Assembly: GCA_002786065.1 (NCBI GenBank)
Contig: NHNY01000020.1
Span: 124,001-188,000, forward strand
Length of the DNA: 64,000 nucleotides
Direction of reading: 5' to 3'
Source: Microcyclospora pomicola
Lineage: Eukaryota; Ascomycota; Dothideomycetes; Capnodiales
Positions within the stretch are counted from its first letter, which is position 1; the number at the start of each line of letters is the position of its first letter. The notes below the pieces were generated by a model. That model was given only the letters and a program-made list of their open reading frames with translations. It made no database searches and was not told where the DNA came from. Position numbers and translations under genes: made by a program. Below are positions 20,719 to 31,091 of the stretch, in pieces.

Positions 20719-23040
20719 GCTCTGGTCGGGGAGGTCGAAATGGTGAAATGATCAATCGAAATATCGGGCATGCGCCGTTGTGCTCGTCCTGGCGCGACCG
20801 GATGCCGTAATGGGGGGTGGCAGCAGTTCTCGGCGCGGGAGCGGTCTAAGCTTCGCGTCTATCACTGGCGTGCGAGGACCAAGGAGGGAAGGAGATTATC
20901 GGGGGAGATCGACGATGATGATAATCTTGTTCGAGAAGAATCAGAAGGGAGGCAAGGTAAGTTACTGTAAGAGGGAGAGTCAGAGATGTCCAGGTGACAA
21001 AGCAACAGTTTCGACGTTCCGCTGGTGTCGTGGTCGGGATGGTACCCATGTACTGGATGAGGTTGCTGGTAGCTAGAGGTACCTTGTTATGTGGTCGAGG
21101 TTATTCCCGTGACAGATTCCTTCAATGCTTCTGCGGCAGAATACGTTTTGATGGAGATGAGCATCAAGGATGATACGGAATACGGGGCCTTGAGCTGCGG
21201 CTACTGTACAAGCATCTTCATGATGCTCGATAGGGTCATGGGTCGCGAGCACTTTCCTACAGGCACTATGTATGTCCCCTTTCTCCCAAAGTAATGAGCC
21301 TCCCGTCTGGCCTGATGCCAGTGAAGACTACTTGACCCTACCTTGATCTTGTGCCGTGTTGGAGCGGCTTTCCAATAGGCATACGATGAGGCACAAGAAC
21401 ATCCCTCGACATCGATCAAGCAGAAGAAACATGTCGTTCCATTGCTCCTTGAATGCTGTTGTTATGATTTCTTATTCCTGTCCAGAGTGACTAATTACAG
21501 ACATCTGTCCAGCACTGACAGCACCGTACACCGCGTCACATTGCCAATCCAAGGGGTATCCTTCGCTGACCGGATCCAAACCCCCAGTGCGATGTAACTT
21601 ATTAGCGGGTGGGATCAATGGCGAGTCGGCTATATATAGGGCGGCAGGGTCGGGCTACTGCATGTGAGATTATCTGCCTGACAACGTCGCTGCAGCCCCC
21701 GATAGCCGAGGACCCTGCAGATTCTTCCTCGCCGTCAAGTCCGATGGCCTGGTCGTGGACTTCCGTCTGTACTGTACCACGATTGTACCACGCCTAGAAT
21801 CTCCAGTGTGGTCTTTTTCCACCACACAAAAAGGAAAGCGAAAACGGCACACTCGACACAAAAGCCGAACCAGCTTTGCGACCATTCCGCCCTCGTATGT
21901 CGCATGGTCGCTAAGGTACGAGAGAATGTTCCACAGTCTTGGCGCTGCGGCGGAATGTCAAATCACCTCGTGTGTGCGGTTCAATGTTTTGGTATCCAAC
22001 CAGGTCGGCGGCTTCACAAAACCATGCCAAGCTTAGATCTTGCCCTTCACCGCACTTGTTCATGCTCCGTCCGAAGCAGTGACTGTTGAACATGCTTTCA
22101 TTCTCGTGAGGAACAGAGATGCACAGATCAGAAGAAAGGGTTCGCTGCACACGAGACCGTTTGCTCGTCTTCCCCTGATCTGCTCGACATCTGCGGGGAA
22201 GCCTGAGCGATGGCCTGCACCTCTACTCTACCTTCTGTCGACCGCCTGTGTCATCTTCACCAATGTCGATCCCGTTGCTTGTCTGGTTCATGCTCCGGCA
22301 CCGAACAATCATGAGTTCACGATCCAGCAAGACATACCGACCGGATCCGAGTGCCTGGAATGCGTGACCCGGAAATGGGTGGTGGACAAAGGCCAACCAT
22401 GGATCAAAGTCCCAGGCCGCGCCTTTGATTGGTGCAGCTCTGTCGTACGGTGCCCCTGTGACAACCTTTCGCTTTCAGACAGCCGAACTGCAAACTTCAC
22501 TTCCTTCGCTTGCCTATCCCGTCACGTCCATCTCTCGTTCGCAGCCTACCATATGGCATCTAGGCACGTCAGAGAACACCCAGACCGCCTTGATCAGCCG
22601 GTACTCGCATACCTCGTCTGCCACCGACGGGCTTGGCGACGTCGCTGATCGGCGGTGGGTGCTGATGGGGATGTGAAAGGCGATGCTGCATGTGTGTCAC
22701 CACCAGCACAGTGCCTTGGCAGAATCGGTCTTCGTCTTTGTGTGTGTAGACATGTAAATGTACTTAATGGCAGCCTCCTCCTTGCGTCCATTCACTTGCT
22801 TGCTCTTCTTCACACCCTCCAGCACCTCATCTGAAACGTCTCGACAGACCACTACCCCAGTCTCTGACGTATATTGATCCCACGATCAATCCTTCAACAT
22901 CTTTCCCAAGCCAGCTTCTACAATACCATTGCAACGGAATTCGTCTGGAAGTCATCGACCATACAGAATAATCGACTTGCACATCTTCCACCCACCAAAC
23001 GTCAACCACCGCATCCACCATCCATCAAAGCAACTCGACC
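20719..23040. other. Long intergenic region
   Basis: About 2.3 kb with no gene I can support. A TATATATAGG box at 21631-21640 is not followed by a convincing ORF. The 202-codon plus-strand ORF at 22040-22648 has no early ATG and no recognisable motif. The CT-rich last 200 bp probably contain the promoter and leader of the secreted protein gene. Confidence 0.5.
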
Positions 23041-23585
23041 ATGCAGACCTACACCTTCCTCGCCGCTTTCTTCTTCGGCATCGCCGCCTCCGCCTTCTCC
23101 GGGCAAGCATACGAGATCACCAACCTGAGCGTCGTGGCCAAGTCCAAAGCCAACACGACCCTGTCCTTCACCGTCCACGACCCAGACAAGCTCTCCAACG
23201 AAACCGCCACCTGCTCGGGGACCTGGTCCACCCAGTCCAACAACTTCCCGCAAGGCACCTACACCCTCTGCCCCAACTCGAGCTTCGCCTGGACCATCCT
23301 CAGCGACACCTTCGTCCCGTCCTCGTTCGTGCTGGGCGTCGAGCATGAGATTGAAGATCCCTCGTGAGTCGTCCCTCTATTCCCCCTGATCTCCGAAAGA
23401 AACCCTCCAGACTGGTTTTAACGAACTTCATCCGTAGTGTGGGCGACCCGCCGTACGACCAAGTCCTCAACTTCGCCAGCGCCAACATCACCCGGTCCGT
23501 CGTGCGCTGCACCAAGCCGCTGAACAAATGCGTCGAGCCCCGGGGTAAGACCATCCTGGCACAGCTCTATGCCTCGGTGGCGTAG
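23041..23585 (+). CDS. Small secreted protein, AA1-like (Alt a 1-like) candidate
   Basis: Exons 23041-23363 and 23438-23585 (intron GTGAGT...CCGTAG, 74 bp); 156 residues. There is a signal peptide (MQTYTFLAAFFFGIAASAFSG, cleavage near residue 21), then a beta-rich mature part with four cysteines (TCSGTW, TLCPNS, VRCTKP, NKCVEP) and N-glycosylation sequons (NTT, NET, NSS, NIT). The order YEITNLSV... CSGTW... FVLGVEHEIEDPSVGDPPYDQ... ANITRSVVRC is what I associate with the AA1-like/Alt a 1-type small secreted proteins of Dothideomycetes, some of which are host-defence modulators. Domain assignment is by pattern only. The splice rejoins EDPS to VGDPPY in frame. Confidence 0.78.
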
Positions 23586-24222
23586 AGGAGCGATTGCTTC
23601 ATGTCATTGTCGTCCATCACTGCTCACGAATGAAATGACGTTCTCGCGAGAGAAGTCTTGGGCATCCTGGTTCTGCCAGTGACGTTGTACCATCATCAGC
23701 GCGCTTGTTTGCATCGACAGCACGAAGAGGAGTGCTCTGGTTCTGGCGTTCAGACTAGTCATGTTTTATGGCCTAGAGCATCGATGCTACTCACACGTGA
23801 CGGCCGTTCACTGCACATTCGTTTCATGAAGGTCGGGGAGAAAACTTGGGGCAGGGGCCTCGAGCTACGAGAAAATGAAAGGCGTGTATCATTAGTGGGT
23901 TGCTCCAATGTAATTGATAGAGAGATGCAATATACGATCATCGAACTTGCATCATCAACGCTGTCCTCGCTTCGAGTTCATGAGATGCGAGGTTGGGACG
24001 CAGTTCTCCCGCTAGATACCGACCTGTACGCTCCGTCTTTGTTGGCATTGCTCTTCCACGTGTATAGTGGCGCAAGTCACTGCTAAGAATGTAACCACGC
24101 ATCTCGAAGGATATTGCATGTCATCCACTTGTTCACAATGTGGACCACGGATCGAAGCTCTACCTACATGTAGATGACAACACCAGCGCTTCATCCTCCG
24201 GATGCCAAACTGTGGAATACCT
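23586..24222. other. Convergent 3' intergenic region
   Basis: About 640 bp between the secreted protein gene and the flavin-reductase-like gene. No supported feature; ORFs here lack motifs. Confidence 0.6.
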
Positions 24223-25164
24223 CTACTGCGCATCCGTCTTTGCCTTCGCCAGCCCGGCCTTCTCAGCATCCGGCTGCATCTGCTCCCACGTCGGCCGGGG
24301 CACCTCCACCCCCGTGTCCACGCGCGCGTATGTGATGCCACCCAAGCGGGCGATCGGGCGGAGAATCTAGAATCAAAGTCAGCTCAATCAGACCCCCTCG
24401 GTTACTCATTAACCGCACGACGAACTCACCGCGGGATCGATCAGATTCTGCTCCTCGTTCAGCGCATCCTCGCGCGCCCAGAAGCGCACCCCCTCAATGA
24501 TCGCCAGCACGCCCGTCTTCTTGCCAGGCGTCGCGCGGCTTTCAAACTCCTCCGTCTTAAGCAGCTTGCCCTCGATACTGAACACCGCCTCCTTGACGCG
24601 ACTCGCCTTGACCTCCGAGCACGGCGCGGGCGTCAGGCCGCTCAGCGCCCACTCCGACACGCCATACGGCGCATCGACGCTGGTCGCGTTCATCGCCTCG
24701 AGGAAATGCTCCGAGACCATGTTGATCGTGCACTCGCGCGTGTCCAGCAGATTGCGCAGGCTGTCCTTGGCGTGGTCGAGCGCGCCCGCGTACCCGACGA
24801 CGAAGATGGGCGGGTCGTGGTTGACCAGCTGCGTGTAGCTGAAGGGCGCCAGGTTGGTCGAGGCGCCGTCCGCGGAGCGTGTGCTGACGAACCCGACCGG
24901 CCGCGGGATGATGGCTGAGATCAGCAGCTTGTAGTTGAAGGCCGCTGGGCGTCCGGCGGCGTACGGGTCGATCTCGACGTGTGCGTGCTGCAGCGAGGCC
25001 CCGCCGTCGTTGGCCCCGTCGCCAGGCTGCCAGGAGGGGTTCTTGGTCTGCGTGTAGTGCCACGACGTCGAGCTGTCCCAGGCTGGCCGCGAGGCTTCGA
25101 CTTCTTTGAAGTTGCCGTGCGGGTTACGTTGGACTTGTCTGGGGGAGGTGTTAGTTGACTCCAT
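24223..25164 (-). CDS. Flavin reductase-like / FMN-binding split-barrel protein
   Basis: Exons 25164-24430 and 24366-24223 (63-bp intron, GTGAGT...TTCTAG); 292 residues. After a polar N-terminus the split-barrel domain begins near residue 65: HVEIDPYAAGRPAAFNYKLL, SAIIPRPVGFVSTRSADG, STNLAPFSYTQLVNHDPPIFVV, then CTINMVSEHFLEAMNATS and ending LRPIARLGGITYARV. RPVGFVST plus NLAPFS is the usual signature of flavoproteins of the Flavin_Reduct family, small FMN-binding proteins of mostly unassigned redox role in fungi. No signal peptide, so probably cytosolic. It diverges from the AIM3-like gene with about 600 bp between starts. Confidence 0.9.
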
Positions 25165-25761
25165 TCTTGGGTGTAGGATGGAGGGAGAGGGACTTCTCGG
25201 TCATGGTGGCTTCGGAAAGGTTATGTTCTCTGTCGAGCACGATCGAGTCGGCAAAAGCAATAGAGTGGGAGATACGAAAGGAAGAATTATACGAATTTGA
25301 GACGAGATTGTTTGTATAAGGTAGGTAGGTGGTTTGTCGTTGAAGACGCTGCAATTTCGGCTCTAGCTGGTCTCTATCATCATTAGTCTACTACATAAGA
25401 TAGCTCTACCCATGGCACCAGGCTCCATTCGATAGATATATGATTGGGCATGGATCCGTGTACAAGAATGCGTGTTCCTATCTGCGAGCCATAACTCACG
25501 TTCGATTAGCCATACCGACATTATCATTTCAACGAATGTATCATCTCCAATCAACGCAGAGCGAGCACATCCAGCAATACTGCGGCGGAATGTGCCCCGC
25601 ACCTTGAAATTGACGTCATGCTTGTCTCAGCCCCACGTCGTGCGCGTCCGCTAAAGTCCGTGGGTGGAAAGATGATTTCCGCGATAGTAGTCCATCTCCA
25701 TGACCATCTTACCTGTTCCGCCCACTCACCTCTCAGCCGCAAGAAGTGCTGAGTCGCAACA
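25165..25761. other. Divergent intergenic region
   Basis: About 600 bp between two divergent start codons, expected to hold both promoters. No specific element identified. Confidence 0.5.
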
Positions 25762-26835
25762 ATGGACAAGCTGAAGAGCGTCAGCAAGGGCGGATGGAAG
25801 CCAAGCGGCGATCGACCCATCCATCGCGAAACCTGGAAATCCGATCTGAAGGGTATGGCCACGGGCAAGAAACAGGACCCGTATGCGTACGCGCGCGACC
25901 ACCAATCTGCGCCCTTGGCGACGCTGAAGGACCCAGACTCTTTCGGTCCGCCGCCGAAGCATAGAGAGTTCTATCCCGATGGCCAGAATCCCGGTCAATC
26001 GATCCAGCCCGAGCGGTGGACTGCTAGTACCGGCGCTGGATTGGGAGCAAGTGTGCCAGATGGACCTTCGGGAGGACTAGGATCGGTGGTGCCGGTGAAG
26101 TCGAGACAGCAGAGAGAGGAGGAGGCTGCGCGGAAAAAGGCAGATGAGGTCGCTGTCAAGCGGCCATCTGGTCCGTTCCAGATCGACTCGACGGGCTTGC
26201 GGACAGATAACCTGCCGAAGCCGCCTGTGCGACGCAATGGAGCGGATAACCCTGCTACAGCGGGCCCCTCTACTGTGACACCGAGGACTGCTGCTCCAAT
26301 TCCGCTCCCACCACGCAACAATACGGTATCGTTGCCACCAAGACAGAATGCGAGACCAGGTGCACCGCCGCCTGTTCTTCCGCCTCGCCAGAATGAATAT
26401 CCCGACGAACACACTCCGGCGCCGCCACCACCATATCATGAAGCGACGCAGCAACCTTCGCAGCCAGGTCCATCCATCAATCATAGTGCCATCAATCGAT
26501 TGGGCCAGGCTGGAGTTTCAGTGCCCGGACTCGGTATCGGCGGCCAGTCTGCAACACCTGCCTCTACTGCATCGCATGCGCCACAATTGAGCGAGCTCCA
26601 ACAACGATTTTCAAGAATGACTACGAATACTGAGCAGCGGGCCCCGCACGCTGGACAAGTGCCGACACAGTCGAGCAGTGCTGTTACCCCAGCGGCTGCA
26701 GCGGCAAAGAAAGGGCCGCCGCCTCCACCGCCCAAAAAGGTCGGCCTGGCAGCTTATACTGCTGGGGGTGAAAGTGCACATGCCACTCCTTTGCCGCCTC
26801 CTTTGCCACTGTCGAGCAAACCACGGCCGACCTGA
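25762..26835 (+). CDS. Proline-rich protein resembling AIM3 homologues
   Basis: An intronless gene of 357 codons. It begins MDKLKSVSKGGWKPSG, followed by ETWKSDLKG, KKQDPYAYARDHQSAPLATL and KDPDSFGPPPKH, which is the N-terminal pattern I associate with filamentous-fungal homologues of yeast Aim3. The rest is disordered and rich in Pro with many SH3/WW-type ligands (PLPPR, PPPLPLSSKP, GPPPPPPKK) and a QREEEAARKKADEV helix. Yeast Aim3 binds the BAR protein Rvs167 and sits at actin patches. The name is based on the N-terminal pattern only; cortical actin or SH3 binding is inferred from composition. Confidence 0.65.
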   Translation: MDKLKSVSKGGWKPSGDRPIHRETWKSDLKGMATGKKQDPYAYARDHQSAPLATLKDPDSFGPPPKHREFYPDGQNPGQSIQPERWTASTGAGLGASVPDGPSGGLGSVVPVKSRQQREEEAARKKADEVAVKRPSGPFQIDSTGLRTDNLPKPPVRRNGADNPATAGPSTVTPRTAAPIPLPPRNNTVSLPPRQNARPGAPPPVLPPRQNEYPDEHTPAPPPPYHEATQQPSQPGPSINHSAINRLGQAGVSVPGLGIGGQSATPASTASHAPQLSELQQRFSRMTTNTEQRAPHAGQVPTQSSSAVTPAAAAAKKGPPPPPPKKVGLAAYTAGGESAHATPLPPPLPLSSKPRPT

Positions 26836-27898
26836 GCAGTTCGATGTCCGCTGTCTGAAACCATAACCCGAAACTTATCAAATCGGCACCAACTGAATCA
26901 CGCAAGAAACGAAGCATCTTCCCTATCAGTGCGATCAACGAGGAGCTACGATGACACGACACAAGACCACCCACCTCGCTTTTACGCGCTCAGTTGGTGC
27001 AGATGAGGCCCTCGCGACCGCCGATCCTCGCTCGTAACGTCTGGCACGAAGGCCATGGCCGTCGGATGCTGCGATGCTCGTTACACGTCACCGGTGTCTA
27101 CTCCTTCTGCGTCATGTAGGCATATCTTCGAATAGCTACAAAGCCATTCGTAGGCTTGCGAGGACTCCCCACGCGAAAGGGCTTCGGCAACTATCTCGGG
27201 TCTCCGATCATCCGCTCATCTCTTGACGATCTGGAGGCTTTGAAAACTCTCTTGTGTCACAACGGCGCTAGAACCTGGGGATATCTGGTGTACATCTCTG
27301 GCTCGTACCTCTATCCGTCAGATGTAGGAAATTGCGCTTGGATCGTGTCAGCCCTTGAGCATGCGAGGAGGTCATTACCAAGTTTCAGCCCTCTAAACAC
27401 ACTTGATTTGTTGGTGATATGGTCTATGAACGAACGGGCTTCTCTCTTCCGACACCCCGACTTACTGTTCGCCACCAATTGCAAACCTGCCCGGCTCGAG
27501 AGAAACGTTCTCAGATCCACGTGTGGGATCAATAGGTGAGTAGATCCAGGACGAGCCATGTCGGCGATCAGGGCTGTGCACGTTCGGACTGCGGATGTGT
27601 AAATTGTGGGAAGGAATTCCCGGAAAGGATGAAAGGCATTATCCATCATGAGAAGAGTATTCAGACGAACCATCCGACCAGCTCTACAGCTATTGACCAT
27701 CTGCGCAAGATTCCAGGTGAAAATAGGTGAGGTCGGGGCCTTGCTCGGCAGTACATTTTCGACGTCCCATGTATAACACGAACTTACTTGTGTTCCAAAT
27801 CCGAAGCCAAGAGTACTTTCCCCTGAACCCACAAAACGGTCTGCTGTAAGTGTATGGCTTTGCCCCAGTCCTCGATTGCCTACTTTCGTAGGCCTGCC
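26836..27898. other. Convergent intergenic region
   Basis: About 1.06 kb. A 173-codon minus-strand ORF (27311-27832) has no motif and an unconvincing composition. Nothing else is supported. Confidence 0.5.
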
Positions 27899-29290
27899 TC
27901 ATATATTGAGTCGTGGGACGACCAGGAAGGCCAGACTGTAAAGCCTTTCATTCCAAGTGTCGGTTTGTAATCCGAACGATTCCGAGGTCACCCATTCGCC
28001 ATTAGGATCTTGCGTGGTGAAGACGTTGACGGATAGGATGGTGAGGGAAGGGATGTGCTGGCCGACGAAGTTGAACGGCGCGGAGCCATGGACGGTGCCC
28101 AGGATGGCTTTGCCCTGATTCGAGCTCATGTAAAAAGCTTCGCCCGGCCATTCATCGAGCTGGTCAAGTTAGCGTGTGCTGTACCCTGGGCGGCACGTTC
28201 GTGGATGCGTGGCTCGACGCGATGCGACTTACAGTGTTAGCATGGAGTGAGGGCTGCTCTCTGATCAGTATAGGCTTCAGTCGAGTATGATCGATCGATA
28301 CTCACATCCACAGACGCCAGAACAGCGTTGATGATCCCGATGGTTTCCATGTTGATGATGTGCATTCGGAAATACCACTTCAAGTTGGTCTCGGCAACCC
28401 CCTTCCTCAGGCATTCGTTCTTCCAGATCAGCCACTGGACATCCGACATTCTATTCAACGGCGGTGGTACTGTATACGTTGAAAGATGACGTTTTTCCAA
28501 CGCGTACTGCGGTGAGATGTTATTATCAGCTATGAGTATCTGCAGGATGCGCATCGTTAGCTCGCTGAGGTGTACGATCGGCTGTGGATCCGCCATCCAG
28601 ACGGAAATAACCACTGACCCCCTGCGACGGACCGTAAACATTGTCATACGTTCCCAGCGAGGCCTGATCCGCAAGCATTAGCAACCATGCGAGTCCTCCA
28701 ACTGACTGCGTGTGTCGTATCTTACCCCGTACTGAGTGTCCACTGGGTATTGAGCCCCGTATGCGAGCTGGGTATACCCGTTCCATACTTGTTCCGCCTT
28801 GACGAACAGAACGTCGGCGTCGGCAATCGAAAATCCCAGGTGAGTGGCTGCTTCGTCCAGATCCTCTACGTACTCCTCTGCACTGTCGTAGTCGTAGACC
28901 TTCCACCCGTTGTCATACAACACGTTGGTAAGAAGGCCATTGACGGGATTCCGCTCCCAGTTGTAATTGAAGATGGACGGGGCAACGGTGCCAGCGTTCA
29001 ACTTGAAGATGCGTGCGCAGCCCTTCGCGACGGCGTCCTCGACTGAAAGAGCCCTTTTATATAGCGCACGGCCTGGCCTTCCGGAGTCGCCGATCCTTTC
29101 CAATCATCAGTCACGCATCCAATAGTCTGATTGCATGGTTCGGACGGAACCTTCGGTATACGTCCAGCTCCTGAGGACCCCTGCGGAGAAGGGACTTCTC
29201 CGCAGCTTCATGTCGGGAAGAATATGGAGCCGCAGTGGTCAGTCGTGCCACCCCGAGGAGAAGTCCGGTCAGGAGCGAGAAAATCTTCAT
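27899..29290 (-). CDS. Secreted multi-exon protein of unrecognised fungal family
   Basis: Proposed exons: 29290-29162, 29037-28726, 28663-28619, 28506-28306, 28253-28233 and 28159-27899; about 322 residues. The N-terminus is a signal peptide (MKIFSLLTGLLLGVARLTTA) followed by a dibasic-rich propeptide-like stretch (LLRRGP). Then come DAVAKGCARIFKLN, FNYNWERNPVN, YDYDSAEEYVEDLDEAATHLGF, a Tyr/Gly-rich segment (LGTYDNVYGPSQG), MSDVQWLIWKNEC, YFRMHIINMETIGIINAVL, and a last exon LDEWPGEAFYM, QGKAILGTVHGS, FLVVPRL. The WPG, AILGT-G and IxN-ET patterns recur in a family of fungal secreted proteins of unknown function, as far as I recall. The splice between exons 1 and 2 and the start of the 21-bp exon 5 are uncertain; the remaining joins keep phase with good consensus sites. 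Confidence 0.7.
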
Positions 29291-31091
29291 GGCGAGCAAC
29301 ACTCTTCGCTAATGCCGGTAGACTCTTGCTGAGGACGACAGTACTGATGTCGTTTGGCGCCGATCGTGGTCAAGGTGTCTGTATGTAGTGAGACGCGATG
29401 GCCTAATCATCAACGTACGCGCGAAGAGCAGGCAGCACATCATGTCGGACGTGGACCACATGGCTTGGTAGTCATGCTTTCCATTAAGAAGAAGAATCTA
29501 GGGAAAAGGAGATCAAGCTCGTGCCTCTAGCTGGACCTGAGACATGAGGTATGTAACAGCCTCTGCTTCATATGACACATCGTAGAAGAGCCCCAACATT
29601 TGGTAACACACATATGTTTGAGGTTCTGTGTAGAGATTACATCCCTTTTGTACAAGGGGGCGATGTGCATGGCAGCGGCGCAGAGATAATGTTGCACACC
29701 CGACCCTACGATTTCATGACATGGTGAGCGATGCCCGCCGAAGTACTCATATGCCTGTGGTTGTCGTTCCCGCGCAATGGAAGCCAGTATTTCGAATGAC
29801 AGTTTTCCCATTGCCAGGCTCGAGCTTTCTTGGATCGGAAATGTGATATGTCAATCGCAGGCGACATCCTTGGGCTGCATGCAAACACGACCGTGAGATT
29901 CATGCTTCTAGGCGGTAGAGAAAGGATGACCCGCTGGCTGAGCATGCGAAAACCCCTCAGAGATTATGGACTATCGATGGGAGTTCGAGTCAACGAGCTG
30001 CAGAGTGTGTCGGCGCGGACACGGATCACAAAGGCCACGTTTGGACATCAGGGCCGAAGTCGACCTCCAACACCTTCTCGATGACCGGCAGCGTTGACGA
30101 GATGCAAGGAACGAGCTAGGATTCCCAGACGTGCAAGTGCTGGAGGTGTTCTCTGCCGAGCATGGGAGTGTTCTACGTATAGGGCGAAGTCAAAATCTTC
30201 ATGGCAGGATCCCTTGCTAAACCGCCGCTGGTGAAAGAGAGGTGCATTTGGCAGTGTCCCTATCTTTGAAGGTTTCCAGAGGTAGGTGTCCTTGTTTCAT
30301 TAGGTGATGTGAGGTACATGTAGTCAGCTGTCCCAATCCTTGGGAAGGCCCGTGCGTCTCGGCACGAGAGGTCAGCTCTATCACTTTCCTGGATGCAGAT
30401 CCATCGTTCAGATATTCTTCCGCATCACACATTACACCAACCAGCGTGATTCAAAGTCCACGTGAGTTGGATGATGGCAGCATTATCATTCTAGACTGCG
30501 TTTACGTGTAGGTTCGGCTCCTTTTCGTGGTCGAGTGCGACCATACGTATCTCAAAAGCACGCCTCTTCCCCCTTCGTCAGCTACCTGCGCAGTCGGCAT
30601 CGGTACTCGAGTCCACAATAGTGGCCGATGCTCGTCGTGAACCACACTTGCGGTGACATGGTCGGGATTTCGAATGGATCAACTAGGACTGTGCCAGGGA
30701 TAAGCATATTAAGATGAACATGCAGCCATTTCATCGGTATTTTACCGCCACCAACAGGTGCTTTGGCCAGCTAAGTTGTGAACCTCTGATTCTTGACACA
30801 TTTCCGTGAGCAAAGGGAGTTCAATTGGATGGATGTCATGACCAAGAGCCCAGAGCGATGAGTATTTCGAGGTTTGTATATACGCTGAAACGCCAGTATT
30901 TGATTACGCCGGTGATAAAACGCAAGGGGCTGTAGTAAGTTGAAAGGACGCTGACTGGTAAGAAGCACGCGTAGCCAGCGTGCGAGGATTTCTGAAGTAG
31001 GAGAGATGGCTTATTACCAGCTCGAGCCGGACCTGAACGGGTACCAACTTAACAAAAGTACGGTCAGCAAAGCCACCAGCGCAAAGTCACG
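29291..31091. other. Intergenic region
   Basis: About 1.8 kb between divergent secreted-protein genes. No supported ORF, RNA gene or repeat. Confidence 0.55.

Noticed and set aside
22040-22648. 202-codon plus-strand ORF
   Set aside because: No ATG until near the end, no recognisable domain and atypical composition; weak evidence for a gene.
24202-24918. 238-codon plus-strand ORF
   Set aside because: Antisense shadow of the flavin-reductase-like gene.
27311-27832. 173-codon minus-strand ORF
   Set aside because: No signal peptide, motif or supporting splice structure.
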